A DNA stretch of 64,000 bases from RGIG8244 sp045639325 (lineage in GTDB: Bacteria; Verrucomicrobiota; Lentisphaeria; Victivallales; UBA1829), in assembly GCA_045639325.1 (NCBI GenBank), contig JAZUCU010000055.1:6423-70422 (forward strand), given 5' to 3'. The notes under the pieces are model-generated. The model did no database searches, was not told where the DNA came from, and was given only the letters and a program-made list of their open reading frames with translations. This document shows positions 52,409 to 61,681 of this stretch, one piece after another. The translations under genes were made by a program, and so were the position numbers. Every line of letters begins with the position of its first letter. Position 1 is the first letter of the stretch.

Positions 52409-53716
52409 ATGTCACTGAAAAGTAAAATTGATCCAAGAATTACAGAAATCGTTGCCCGTTTGCAAAATGCGGGTTACGAAACATACATCGTCGGCGGGGC
52501 TGTCCGGGACTTCCTCCTCAACCGGAAACCCAAGGATTACGATCTTTCCACAGCCGCCACGCCGGAGCAGATCCGCAGTGTCTTCCGCGATAAACGGACT
52601 TTGATTATCGGCAGACGGTTCCGTCTTGTACATCTCTTTCTGGGCGAAGATATTATCGAAATCAGTACTTTCCGGAAACGGCCCAATGCGGAAGATCAGG
52701 TGGACAGACCGCCCCGTGCCGCCAATGCCCCGGAACACATGATTTTCCAGGACAACGAGTTCGGGACTTCCGAAGACGATGCCCATCGCCGGGATTTTAC
52801 CTGCAATGCTCTCTTTTATGACCCGGTCAACAACGATATCATGGACTTCACAAAGTCGGGACAGTCTGATATCGAAGCCGGGATCGTCCGCTGCATCGGC
52901 AATCCGGCATTGCGGTTTGAAGAAGACCCGGTCCGTATCCTCCGCGCATTGAAACTGGTTGGACAGTATGGTTTTACATTGGAAAAGGAAACAGAGGAAG
53001 CCGTGCATGCGGTCATGCCGATGATCGTTCACGTTTCTGTTTCCCGCATGACATTGGAACTGGAAAAGATTTTGAAAAATCCTTATGGCGATCAGATTCT
53101 AGCAACATTCCGTAAATATGGCTTTCTCAAATACTTCCTCCCTGCCCTCGACCGCCGTTTTGATACGGAACAGGGACAATATGCCATGGCGTTGCTGGCG
53201 AAACGTAATGAACGACTTCGCGCCGGATGTTACCGGGACAGTATGTCTCTGGCAATTTCCCTGCTGACCCTCCCATTCTTTGAAAAATCTGCCTGTGGCT
53301 GTGGTGTTCAGGGCGGACTTTGGACGCCCCGGAGCGGCATTGAGCCTATGATTGCTGATTTGATCCGCGCCTTATTCAAACCTTTGGCGTTGACCCGCCG
53401 GGCATGTGCTGCCGCTGTGCGGAATTTCCTCCCGCAGATCCGTCTGAAAGCCGGAGAACGACTTCCCCGTCGGGTTCAGGCTGCCGGATTCTCCACTGCC
53501 AGAGAAATGGCACTGATTCAGAACGAAGTCCAATGGCATATTGAAGATTTTGAAACGCGCGTACCTCAGAGTTTCCGCATGAATGGCAAGCCCGGCAAGC
53601 GGAAAAAGAAGCACAAGCATAACCGGAACCGGAGACCGGAAAGTGATCAGCCGTCAAATATGACGGAACAGCAAAGTGCTGATATCCCGGTAGATGCAAC
53701 TCCGCTTGGTTTTTGA
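52409..53716 (+). CDS. pcnB: Poly(A) polymerase / CCA-adding family nucleotidyltransferase
   Basis: A 435-residue class II nucleotidyltransferase. The N-terminal YIVGGAVRDFLLNRKPKDYD gives the GG and DxD catalytic motifs, followed by GRRFRLVHLFLG, HRRDFTCNALFYDP and FEEDPVRILRALKLVGQYGF. The Arg-rich C-terminal tail (GKPGKRKKKHKHNRNRRPES) is typical of PcnB poly(A) polymerases and would bind RNA. It adds A tails to RNAs and so promotes decay, perhaps with the RNase II-like enzyme in the same unit. No ribosome site is visible before the ATG, which follows nadB by 14 bp. Confidence 0.9.
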   Translation: MSLKSKIDPRITEIVARLQNAGYETYIVGGAVRDFLLNRKPKDYDLSTAATPEQIRSVFRDKRTLIIGRRFRLVHLFLGEDIIEISTFRKRPNAEDQVDRPPRAANAPEHMIFQDNEFGTSEDDAHRRDFTCNALFYDPVNNDIMDFTKSGQSDIEAGIVRCIGNPALRFEEDPVRILRALKLVGQYGFTLEKETEEAVHAVMPMIVHVSVSRMTLELEKILKNPYGDQILATFRKYGFLKYFLPALDRRFDTEQGQYAMALLAKRNERLRAGCYRDSMSLAISLLTLPFFEKSACGCGVQGGLWTPRSGIEPMIADLIRALFKPLALTRRACAAAVRNFLPQIRLKAGERLPRRVQAAGFSTAREMALIQNEVQWHIEDFETRVPQSFRMNGKPGKRKKKHKHNRNRRPESDQPSNMTEQQSADIPVDATPLGF

Positions 53717-53733
53717 CGAAGGAGTGACGAACC

Positions 53734-55080
53734 GTGAGAAACATACCGGAACAACTGCAAGTAAAGCGGAATGAACTGGAAGTCTCCTGCGGGTTGCTTT
53801 TCCCCGGAGAGGAACCGTGCCAGTTTCCCGGTCCGCAGCTTCTGGAACTGATCCGTCATTTCCGCAATGAAAATGACGACCCGATTCCGTCATGGAATCA
53901 GCTCTGGCGCGATCTTCCTTCTGACAAAACATTTGTGCAAATGCTGGATCATGCCGTTTTGACGGTTCTCGCCCGTCGTTTCCCAAATGCCACTCCGAAG
54001 ACGTTTCAGGGTGACCCCGGCGAATCGGATGGAGCTTTCTACCTTGCACACATTAAGCGAATGATGGAACATCTCCGCACTTTCCTGCCTGAAATGGCAG
54101 AATTGATGGAGTGTGACGGCTCTGGACTTTCCAGTCTTATCCCTTCCGCAAAACGTTTGACGACGGCATCGTCAATTTTCCTCCGTCTCGGAGCAGGGGC
54201 AATCGGCCTGGAGTTGCGGAAATTGACGGGTGAACAGGATATTTTCAACAGTGCCCGCGTATTCCGTCACAAGGATGGCGTGTTCCGCCCGCTGGTGCTG
54301 GATTCCATTCGTTCCGTCAAAGATTTTTATGGCTACCATGATGCCCGTCAGACGTTTATCGAACATTTCAAACAATTTGCGGAAGGCAAATCCAATTTGC
54401 CGCTGTTGATCAGCAGTCTGCCAGGCCTCGGCAAGACGCAAATGACGATTGCCCATACGCTGTATTATCCGGAATTGACGTTGATTCTGCCGGATGCGTC
54501 GGATATTTCTACTGGTCTGGAAGCCTTGCTTCACTCACTGGAACCTCATAAAGATAAACGCTTTGTGTTATTCTTTGATGACATTGATGCCTCGGCGACG
54601 GATTGGTATTCCTTCCGGGCAAATGTCGGCGGTGCGTTCAATCTGCCGGAACATGTGACGATCGTCATTTCTTCCAACCAGCGTTTTCCGGCGAACATTT
54701 CCAGCCGTGGACGTGGCTTTGTTTTCCCGATTTTTGACGAGATCCGTTGTCAGGAAATGATTGCTGACTGCCTGACGTCAAAGGGAATGAAAGAGCCGTC
54801 CCGCGACCTGATCTCGGTTATTGCGTCCGATTATGTGGAAGAATTCGGGCAGAAAATGTTTGAGGAATTGAGCCCGCGGACGCTGGTCCGTTATCTTCAG
54901 GTTTACAATTCGGATGCGTCAAAACGGCGCAAGATGCTTGAAAATTCCCGTAATGAGCTGATTACTGAGCCTGATGCTCAAGTATTTTATGATGAAAATG
55001 TTAAACTTATGCGTTCCATCTATGGAGATTCCATCCTGGAGGAATTGCGTCAAAAGGAGTATAATGGCGGATTTTCGTAA
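53734..55080 (+). CDS. DUF815-family AAA ATPase
   Basis: A 448-residue protein starting with GTG, which has GAAGGAG about 9 nt upstream. The N-terminal 220 residues are helical without a known domain. The AAA core has Walker A SSLPGLGKTQM near 228-238 and Walker B FVLFFDDIDAS near 272-282, followed by VTIVISSNQRFPANISSRGR, a sensor 1 and arginine-rich segment. This resembles DUF815 ATPases, whose role is unknown. It follows pcnB by 17 bp and its end overlaps tadA by 17 bp. Confidence 0.8.
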   Translation: MRNIPEQLQVKRNELEVSCGLLFPGEEPCQFPGPQLLELIRHFRNENDDPIPSWNQLWRDLPSDKTFVQMLDHAVLTVLARRFPNATPKTFQGDPGESDGAFYLAHIKRMMEHLRTFLPEMAELMECDGSGLSSLIPSAKRLTTASSIFLRLGAGAIGLELRKLTGEQDIFNSARVFRHKDGVFRPLVLDSIRSVKDFYGYHDARQTFIEHFKQFAEGKSNLPLLISSLPGLGKTQMTIAHTLYYPELTLILPDASDISTGLEALLHSLEPHKDKRFVLFFDDIDASATDWYSFRANVGGAFNLPEHVTIVISSNQRFPANISSRGRGFVFPIFDEIRCQEMIADCLTSKGMKEPSRDLISVIASDYVEEFGQKMFEELSPRTLVRYLQVYNSDASKRRKMLENSRNELITEPDAQVFYDENVKLMRSIYGDSILEELRQKEYNGGFS

Positions 55081-55567
55081 TTTGATCCTGGAAGGATTGC
55101 CCATTCAATTTGATGATGAACACTTTATGCGTGCGGCTTTGCGTTGCGCTGAAAATGCCATGGCGGCGGGTGAAGTCCCCGTTGGTGCCGTGGCGGTTCG
55201 TAATGGTGAGATCATTGCCCGCGCCTGGAACCAGGTGGAAATGCTGAAAGATGCCACTGCTCATGCGGAAGTGTTGCTCATCAGTTCTCTGTCTTCCGTG
55301 ATCGGCGACTGGCGGCTGGAAGATGTGGATATTTATGTCACAAAAGAGCCTTGCGCCATGTGTGCGGGGGCGATGGTCAATTCCCGTGTCCGCCGGGTGA
55401 TTTTCGGGATGGCGGATCCCCGTTCCGGCTGTGCAGGTTCTGCGTTGGATGTGACCGGATTTTCCGGGATGCTTCATCAGGTGGAAGTCAAGCGCGGCGT
55501 GTTGGAATGTGAGTGTTCCACGATTATGAAAGAATTTTTCCGTTCGGTTCGCAAAAAGGATAAATAA
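55064..55567 (+). CDS. tadA: tRNA-specific adenosine(34) deaminase
   Basis: A 167-residue cytidine-deaminase-fold enzyme that converts A34 of tRNA-Arg(ACG) to inosine. The zinc and proton-shuttle motif TAHAEVLLI (HAE) and the second ligand pair in EPCAMCAGAMVNSRVRRVIF are exact. FGMADPRSGCAGS follows as in TadA. The start at 55064 has AAAAGGAG 4-5 nt upstream and lies inside the DUF815 gene (17-bp overlap); the longer open frame begins at 54974 but has no ribosome site. Confidence 0.93.
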   Translation: MADFRNLILEGLPIQFDDEHFMRAALRCAENAMAAGEVPVGAVAVRNGEIIARAWNQVEMLKDATAHAEVLLISSLSSVIGDWRLEDVDIYVTKEPCAMCAGAMVNSRVRRVIFGMADPRSGCAGSALDVTGFSGMLHQVEVKRGVLECECSTIMKEFFRSVRKKDK

Positions 55568-55570
55568 ATC

Positions 55571-57508
55571 ATGCTTCATACTGGTTCCATTGTCATTTAC
55601 CGCTCTGCCCCGGCAAAAATCACGTCTTTTGCAAACGGCAAGATCACCCTCGAAACCCAAGGGGGCGACTCCAAAAACGTGCGGGAGAAAGATATTGATT
55701 TTGAATTGCATGAGGGGCCTGCAGCGCTTCCTCTGCCGGAAGTACCTGTGCCCGATTTGCGGGATAATCTGGAATTGCTGCAGGGGGAACAGCTTTCGTT
55801 TGCTGATTTTACTTCTTTTATTTTCGGTTCCCACACAGCTGCAACGGCTTATGCCGCCTGGAAGCTGCTGAAGGAAGGGACTTATTTCCGTTTTGATGGC
55901 GATGCGGTTGTGCCCCGGACATTGGAAGAAATTGCGGCGGCGGAAGAGTTGCTGCGTCAGAAAAATGAAGCAAAGGAACGCCATGCCGCCCTTCTGGACC
56001 GTCTGAAGAAAGGTGCGATTCTGCCGGAAGATATGCCATATCTTGGCGAAATCGAACAGGTTGCGTTGGGCGTTAATTCCGCCAGCCGTTTGATGAAAGA
56101 GCTTGGTATTGAAGCAATTCCGGAAAAAGCACACATGCTTCTGTTGAAACTGAAAGCCTGGGATCTTACCCGGAATCCGTTCCCTGCCCGTGCCGGTGTG
56201 GAGATGGAAAATCCCACTCTGCCTTTGCCGGAAGAACGGCTCTATCTTCATGAGGATGTGACCGATTTGACGGATTTTGAAGCGTATGCAATTGACGATG
56301 TGTCCAGTCATGACCCCGACGATGCCATCAGTTACCGTGATGGTATCCTGTATGTCCATATTGCCGACCCGGCATCGGTAATTGCCTTTGGTTCTGATGT
56401 GGATCTGGAAGCCCGGTCACGCGGGGAAAATCTTTATCTGCCGGAAAAAATCAGCCACATGCTGCCTTTGGAAGCGACCGAACGGTTCGGTTTGGGACTT
56501 CAGGAACGGTCCCGTGCGTTGACGTTTGAAATCCGCATGAATGAGGGCAATCCGGAGCTGATCAAGTTCTATCCGTCACTTTTGACGGTAAAACGACGGA
56601 CGTATGAAGATGCAAATGAAGTACTTGAAAATCCGCAGTGGCAGGAGCTCCAACGCCAACTCGTCATGTTCAAGGAGAACCGGAAGGCTGCCGGAGCTGT
56701 ATTTATCCGCCTGCCGGAAGTGAATATTTTTGTAGATGATGATGGCGTGATTCATTTCTCTCCCTGTCCCGTTACACCGGAACGGGAATTCGTGGCAAAC
56801 TGTATGCTTATCACGGGGGCGGCGGTTGCAAAGTGGGCGGCAGAGAATGATATTCCCATGCCGTTTGTGCGTCAAGAGCCGCCGGATGCGACTCCTATTC
56901 CGGAAGAAGAAGCCACCCTTTGCAGCATGTTTGCCCTGCGCCGCAGCTGTCACCCGGGGACGACGGATACGATTCCCGGACTTCATGCCGGTTTGGGGTT
57001 GGAGCCTTATACCAGAGTGACAAGTCCCCTGCGCCGTTATGCCGATTTGCTTTCTCACATGCAGCTGCACAGATACCTTGCTGGAGAAGAACTTCTGACT
57101 TCTGACGAATTGACGGAAGCCCTTGCACAGTCGGAATCAGCGGCAGCTGCGCGGCGTAAATTGGAACGTCTGGTCAATGAGTATTGGACGCTGATTCATT
57201 TCAGCCGTATGGAGTCTGATTTCTCCACGGAAGCGATTTTGGTGCATCGTCAGGACGATCGTGCTGTATTTTTGATTCCGGAATTTGTTTATGAATACAA
57301 ATCCCGTTTCCGCGGGGGCAAGTTGGGGGATCATTATACAGCCAACATTCTTTCCAGTGACCCTGCCCGATTCATGCTGCGCCTGAAGCTGAAAAGCCTT
57401 TCCTCCCTGACGGATGAAGTCATTGAAGACGAAAGTTATCCTGATGAACCGGAGGAAGATGTGCAGGAAGAGACGCAAGAGGGATCCCAGGAAACCAGAG
57501 AGTCCTGA
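55571..57508 (+). CDS. RNase II/RNB-family 3'-5' exoribonuclease
   Basis: A 645-residue RNB enzyme. N-terminal 220 residues contain cold-shock-like beta strands and a helical part. The catalytic motif AIDDVSSHDPDDAISYRDG near 238-256 keeps the Asp cluster that binds Mg2+. Later ITGAAVAKWAAENDIPMPFV, then YTRVTSPLRRYADLLSHMQL, holds the RNA-channel residues. The C-terminus is short and only weakly S1-like, so this may be a divergent RNase II. It follows tadA by 3 bp, and is convergent with the beta-helix gene with a 9-bp gap and no visible terminator. Confidence 0.88.
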   Translation: MLHTGSIVIYRSAPAKITSFANGKITLETQGGDSKNVREKDIDFELHEGPAALPLPEVPVPDLRDNLELLQGEQLSFADFTSFIFGSHTAATAYAAWKLLKEGTYFRFDGDAVVPRTLEEIAAAEELLRQKNEAKERHAALLDRLKKGAILPEDMPYLGEIEQVALGVNSASRLMKELGIEAIPEKAHMLLLKLKAWDLTRNPFPARAGVEMENPTLPLPEERLYLHEDVTDLTDFEAYAIDDVSSHDPDDAISYRDGILYVHIADPASVIAFGSDVDLEARSRGENLYLPEKISHMLPLEATERFGLGLQERSRALTFEIRMNEGNPELIKFYPSLLTVKRRTYEDANEVLENPQWQELQRQLVMFKENRKAAGAVFIRLPEVNIFVDDDGVIHFSPCPVTPEREFVANCMLITGAAVAKWAAENDIPMPFVRQEPPDATPIPEEEATLCSMFALRRSCHPGTTDTIPGLHAGLGLEPYTRVTSPLRRYADLLSHMQLHRYLAGEELLTSDELTEALAQSESAAAARRKLERLVNEYWTLIHFSRMESDFSTEAILVHRQDDRAVFLIPEFVYEYKSRFRGGKLGDHYTANILSSDPARFMLRLKLKSLSSLTDEVIEDESYPDEPEEDVQEETQEGSQETRES

Positions 57509-57517
57509 TTACATCAC

Positions 57518-59311
57518 TCAGCAATGTTTATCCAGATACAGCCGATATAATTCCCGTACCGCTTCCGGAACATCTTCCGGAGCAGGGAGGGTGCCGGTTA
57601 TGAAAATGGAATGTTCTTCTCTGCCCGGTGCAATAAATTTCGAATCGGGAATTTCACGGAATGTTTTTTCGATGCAATGGTAGTCATCACCGAATTTAGC
57701 CGTGAAAGTTGGATCCTGTTGAATATAAAGATTGTTATCGCCTTTCCAGCTGGCAAGAACATCTTCTTTTCCTTCAATATCCAACAGATATTTCAAGTAG
57801 AACGGTGCGCTTTCGGCAATACAGAGATTGTTCTTGAAATCAAAGACTTTGTCACCATCAACAAACGAATTGTTAAAGTCCATTGTCCCACGGGTGACGG
57901 AGATGCAGGTTGTGCCCTTTCCGGCGGCGAGAACGTTACCGGTCACCAGATTGTTTCTGCCGAAATGGATGTGTAGCAATTCGCTGTCGCATCGGCAAAT
58001 CAGGTTGTCCCGGATGACCATATCGGACGAGCCTTCATCCAGATAAATACCCCATGCAAAGCGTTCGCCCTCAACATCATGAATATGATTCTCCGCGACC
58101 GTTGTTCCGGGCTGTATTCCCAACAGATAAATGCCGCCCATGTCTTTGACGATATGCTCCATTCCCAAATGATGTACATGGTTGCGGATAATGCAGTTAC
58201 CGTATGCCGGAGAGGTACGGTAGCCCCATGTCCACCCGCAGGAAATGCCGGTATAGGGGAAGTGGCATATTTCGCAATTGGAAATGGTATTTTCCGCCGC
58301 ATGTTTGATTGTGATGGCAGAACATCCCGCCCAGAGTTGACCGCCGTGTGCAATGCGTGTGGAGTCGATGGTATTTCCCAGCGTGGCAAATGCGGGTTCT
58401 GCGCCGTTTTCATTCCCCTGAATACGGATTGCGCCGGAGCCGATATTTTCAAAGGTACAATGTTCAATCCGGTTGCCGGATGAGCCATCGGCAATCAACA
58501 TGCCCCAGCGTGCAAGATTGATAAATTTGCAATTCCGGAAGACGCAGTTTCTGGCGTTGTACAGTTCAACCGCCGCCGCGCCTGCCACATCTGCCTGAGG
58601 GGAATTGGCATCCATGGAATCGCCGTTACAGCAGAATGTAATATTTTCAAACATAATATTTTCTGCATCGTTGACCGTGAGGAGTTGTTTTGCGCCTGCG
58701 GTTTTGAATACGGCATCGGAACGTTTTTCGCCGTGGAGGGGCTTGTAATAGAAAATACCTTTTTCCGGGACGGGCAGCCATTTGCCGGGAGTCAGGTGCT
58801 GAACGGGCACATTTTCAAAGAAAAACTTGCAGTCCGGTGCGCCCTGCATCCGTGATTTCAAGGAAAGATCGATATAATCTTCCGTAATGGCAGTGACATC
58901 CAGCCGGACGTTGAGCCAATCGAAATACAATACCGCAGTGGATCCTGTCAGATCGTTTCTGATTCCTGCCGGGAGCGTGGTGTGAAGACGGTTGAGCTGC
59001 AAGACTTTATTCTCATCCCATTTCTTTTCCCATGTGGTACAGCTGAGCATATCCGATTCGGGCCAGCGGGACCGGTTTACATTTTTATCGTCCCGGTAAA
59101 GGAAGGTGTGGCCGGCAGGGAGAAGTCCGGTCCAGATCTCATTTTCCCCATCGTTTGTGAATTCTGTGGTGGTGCTTTCTGACCAGCGGGTATTGTTTCC
59201 GCGGAACGTGCAGGAGGAATAATCTTTGCCGATGGAAACGGGAGTATTCCATTCCGCCGGCAGTTCGATTACATTTCCATGGCGATAGGATTTGAATATA
59301 TCTGAGCTCAT
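57518..59311 (-). CDS. Right-handed parallel beta-helix protein
   Basis: A 597-residue protein with repeats of the type NITFxNCxFxNxxxxGI from about 205 to 500 (NIMFENITFCCNGDSM, NCVFRNCKFINLARWGML, NRIEHCTFENIGSGAI, NTISNCEICHFPYTGI, SDMVIRDNLICRCDSE). This fold is used by pectate lyases, polygalacturonases and other uronate or sulfated-glycan enzymes. The N-terminal 190 residues form a beta-rich cap. There is no signal peptide from the chosen ATG, in contrast to its upstream partner. It is 18 bp after the DUF4838 gene and ends the three-gene pseudopilin unit. The AGAAAGAAGA sequence before the ATG is a fair ribosome site. Confidence 0.78.
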   Translation of the reverse strand: MSSDIFKSYRHGNVIELPAEWNTPVSIGKDYSSCTFRGNNTRWSESTTTEFTNDGENEIWTGLLPAGHTFLYRDDKNVNRSRWPESDMLSCTTWEKKWDENKVLQLNRLHTTLPAGIRNDLTGSTAVLYFDWLNVRLDVTAITEDYIDLSLKSRMQGAPDCKFFFENVPVQHLTPGKWLPVPEKGIFYYKPLHGEKRSDAVFKTAGAKQLLTVNDAENIMFENITFCCNGDSMDANSPQADVAGAAAVELYNARNCVFRNCKFINLARWGMLIADGSSGNRIEHCTFENIGSGAIRIQGNENGAEPAFATLGNTIDSTRIAHGGQLWAGCSAITIKHAAENTISNCEICHFPYTGISCGWTWGYRTSPAYGNCIIRNHVHHLGMEHIVKDMGGIYLLGIQPGTTVAENHIHDVEGERFAWGIYLDEGSSDMVIRDNLICRCDSELLHIHFGRNNLVTGNVLAAGKGTTCISVTRGTMDFNNSFVDGDKVFDFKNNLCIAESAPFYLKYLLDIEGKEDVLASWKGDNNLYIQQDPTFTAKFGDDYHCIEKTFREIPDSKFIAPGREEHSIFITGTLPAPEDVPEAVRELYRLYLDKHC

Positions 59312-59329
59312 TGATCTTCTTTCTGTTAC

Positions 59330-61642
59330 TTATTCTCTGACCAGAATCACCTGATCGATCCAGACAAAATTCTTTTCTGTTTCCGGCTTCTGCTGATACG
59401 CGGGACCGGTGAATTTCAAGGAAACATAAATATCCCATTTCCGATCCGGGAAGTCGACATTGAACAATTCTCCGACATTATCATAGCCCAATCCCCAGGT
59501 GGGATGCACCCATACGCGACAGGAGGCGGAAAGGGTGGTCTTTGTCACCTTGTAAATGTGGAACTTGCTGTCTTTCTTAATCTTATCATAGGGAACGCTG
59601 TTATTTTTCTGAACCCGTTTGAGGATGTCATAATAACCGAAGGTCATGGCCGCTTTTGCATTTTCGTCCTTGATTTCCCGTCCGTAAGCATATCCCCAAG
59701 CGGAATCCGGCATGGCTTTTTCCACCACTTTTCCGCCCTTGTAGGGGAAGAAGCGGGCGACCTGTTTACCGGCAGGGACAAGTCCTTTGGGAAGCGGTTT
59801 GGGCTCGATTTCCGCAATCTTGAGCGACTGTTTCAAGGGATTTACAAAGTAACGGGTGATATATTGGGTATTTCTGATTTTTTCCAATTCCTGGCAGTCT
59901 TTTACCAGACGGTTGTATATTTCCATTGATTTGCCTTTGTATTCCGGCGCAATCTTCAGGACTTTGGGATAATTTTTCAGGAGTACCACATCGACCGCGA
60001 TCCGTAACCGTTTTACGTGCTGATGTGCAAACGGTTGATTTTCCGTCATTTTCAGCCAGGATTCCACCAGTTTGACTTCCTTGAGGATATTGGCGGGATC
60101 TTTGTAATAACCCCATTCCATAGAGTTGGAAGACCAGAAGTTGTGGACAGGGATATTTCTTGTGTATGCATCGCGCATATCCATCCATGCGAGGATGGAA
60201 TCGGCAGCTTTTCCGTAGAAATAACGGCAATAATCTTCCCGGTGCTTCTTCCAGTCATCCATGGGATTCCAGTACAGTTTCATGGCGACATAGGCGGTCA
60301 TTTCATCGGTTGCGATACCGGAAAGCATGTATTTCATTTTGTACTCAAAGAAAGAGCCGGTTGCGCCCGCCTGATGAATCAGTTTGACATCCTTGGCAAG
60401 ACGTTCGGTAATACCTTCCATTTCATCATGATAAACATAATACCAGAGCCATACGTTTTTGGAGAGTTTTGCCCATTTCTTCAGGTTCTCGTATGTTTCC
60501 AGATTGTTCTTGTGATTGAACGGCTTGGTTACATCGTCATCAATGGGTGCAAAGATGATGATGAGGTTATCCGGCAGTTTTCCTTCCATGACCGGGGGGA
60601 ATTCGGACTGTTTTTTGCGGTATGCGAGGGTGGAAATGTATACGCCGGGATATTTTGCGGCAGTCTTGCTGGCTTCCAGCAGGAAGTCGTAAAGGGGTCC
60701 GCCGTCACACTGATATTTCTTTTCCAGCGCCTGACAGCCGGGGCAATAGCAGAATTTTCCGGGCCAGTCCATGGCGGAAATGGAATAGGAGCCTGCGCCA
60801 CGGGATTTGAATTGAAGTTCCAGTCTGCGCAGGAATTCTTTTCTGAGTGCCGGATTGCTGAAACAGAGCTGCATGTTCGGGACCCGTTTGCCCGCCGCAT
60901 TCATGGAGAAATAATCCGGATTTGACTTGAAATAAGCACGATCCTGTTCTTCCTTGCTGCCCCATTTCAAGACCCAGATATGGGTGTTGGAGTTGTGGGG
61001 GCGGATGTAGGAAAAGAGGGTGTGGCATTGGGCATATTGAGTCACAATGTCGGAATAACGTGCACTGTTTGCATTATTGTTGATCTTGTTGTGGAGATAG
61101 AACAATTCTTTTTGTTCGCGGGGGACGCGGATCATCCAGTTTGCCATTGTGCGGATGGCTAAGCCGGGCTTCTGGCGGATGTTGGTATCGGTAACAGTAA
61201 TATCTTTCTTTGCAGGGATATAAGTCCCGCCCGGATAGGGGGAAAACCATCGTACACCGGCAAATTTTTCAAGGAATGTGCTGACAGCATACATGGTGCC
61301 GAATTTGCCGCCGCCGTAAAGATATAAATCGCCGCCGATTGTCTGGATGCGCAGTTCATTTTTGACAGGGAGATCCTTTCCCAGTTTCTTCTGCAGTTTC
61401 TGATCCATGCCGATCACGATCCGGCTTTTCCCCGCCTGATTGCGGCTCAATTTGCATCCGGTTGATTTTTCGAGATAAGTAATCAATTCATTGGCAGCGA
61501 CTTTTGACATTTCGTTGTCGGGATCTGCGATTATGACGGTATAATTGCTTTTGCCGTTTTTGACGATTTGGAGATCCGCCGCCATGAGGGGCAGCGCAAA
61601 AAACATTCCGGCGAGAAACAGTACGATATTACGTGTTTTCAT
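59330..61642 (-). CDS. Secreted DUF4838 protein (alpha-glucuronidase-like)
   Basis: A 770-residue protein with a signal peptide (MKTRNIVLFLAGMFFALPLM, cleavage after AA). Residues 25-140 resemble the N-terminal beta-sheet domain seen in alpha-glucuronidases and DUF4838 proteins (AANELITYLEKSTGC, YLYGGGKFGTMYAVSTFLEK). The next part is a TIM barrel with SAMDWPGKFCYCPGCQALEK near 286-305 containing the C-x-C-x2-C motif, then IIIFAPIDDD and WLWYYVYHDEMEG. The last 150 residues form a beta domain. Substrate unknown; probably a uronic-acid or amino-sugar glycan. AGAAGGA lies about 6-7 nt before the ATG. The upstream pseudopilin gene is 39 bp away. Confidence 0.82.
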   Translation of the reverse strand: MKTRNIVLFLAGMFFALPLMAADLQIVKNGKSNYTVIIADPDNEMSKVAANELITYLEKSTGCKLSRNQAGKSRIVIGMDQKLQKKLGKDLPVKNELRIQTIGGDLYLYGGGKFGTMYAVSTFLEKFAGVRWFSPYPGGTYIPAKKDITVTDTNIRQKPGLAIRTMANWMIRVPREQKELFYLHNKINNNANSARYSDIVTQYAQCHTLFSYIRPHNSNTHIWVLKWGSKEEQDRAYFKSNPDYFSMNAAGKRVPNMQLCFSNPALRKEFLRRLELQFKSRGAGSYSISAMDWPGKFCYCPGCQALEKKYQCDGGPLYDFLLEASKTAAKYPGVYISTLAYRKKQSEFPPVMEGKLPDNLIIIFAPIDDDVTKPFNHKNNLETYENLKKWAKLSKNVWLWYYVYHDEMEGITERLAKDVKLIHQAGATGSFFEYKMKYMLSGIATDEMTAYVAMKLYWNPMDDWKKHREDYCRYFYGKAADSILAWMDMRDAYTRNIPVHNFWSSNSMEWGYYKDPANILKEVKLVESWLKMTENQPFAHQHVKRLRIAVDVVLLKNYPKVLKIAPEYKGKSMEIYNRLVKDCQELEKIRNTQYITRYFVNPLKQSLKIAEIEPKPLPKGLVPAGKQVARFFPYKGGKVVEKAMPDSAWGYAYGREIKDENAKAAMTFGYYDILKRVQKNNSVPYDKIKKDSKFHIYKVTKTTLSASCRVWVHPTWGLGYDNVGELFNVDFPDRKWDIYVSLKFTGPAYQQKPETEKNFVWIDQVILVRE

Positions 61643-61681
61643 ATAAATCCTTCTGGAGACAAGCGTTCAATTGTATTGAAA

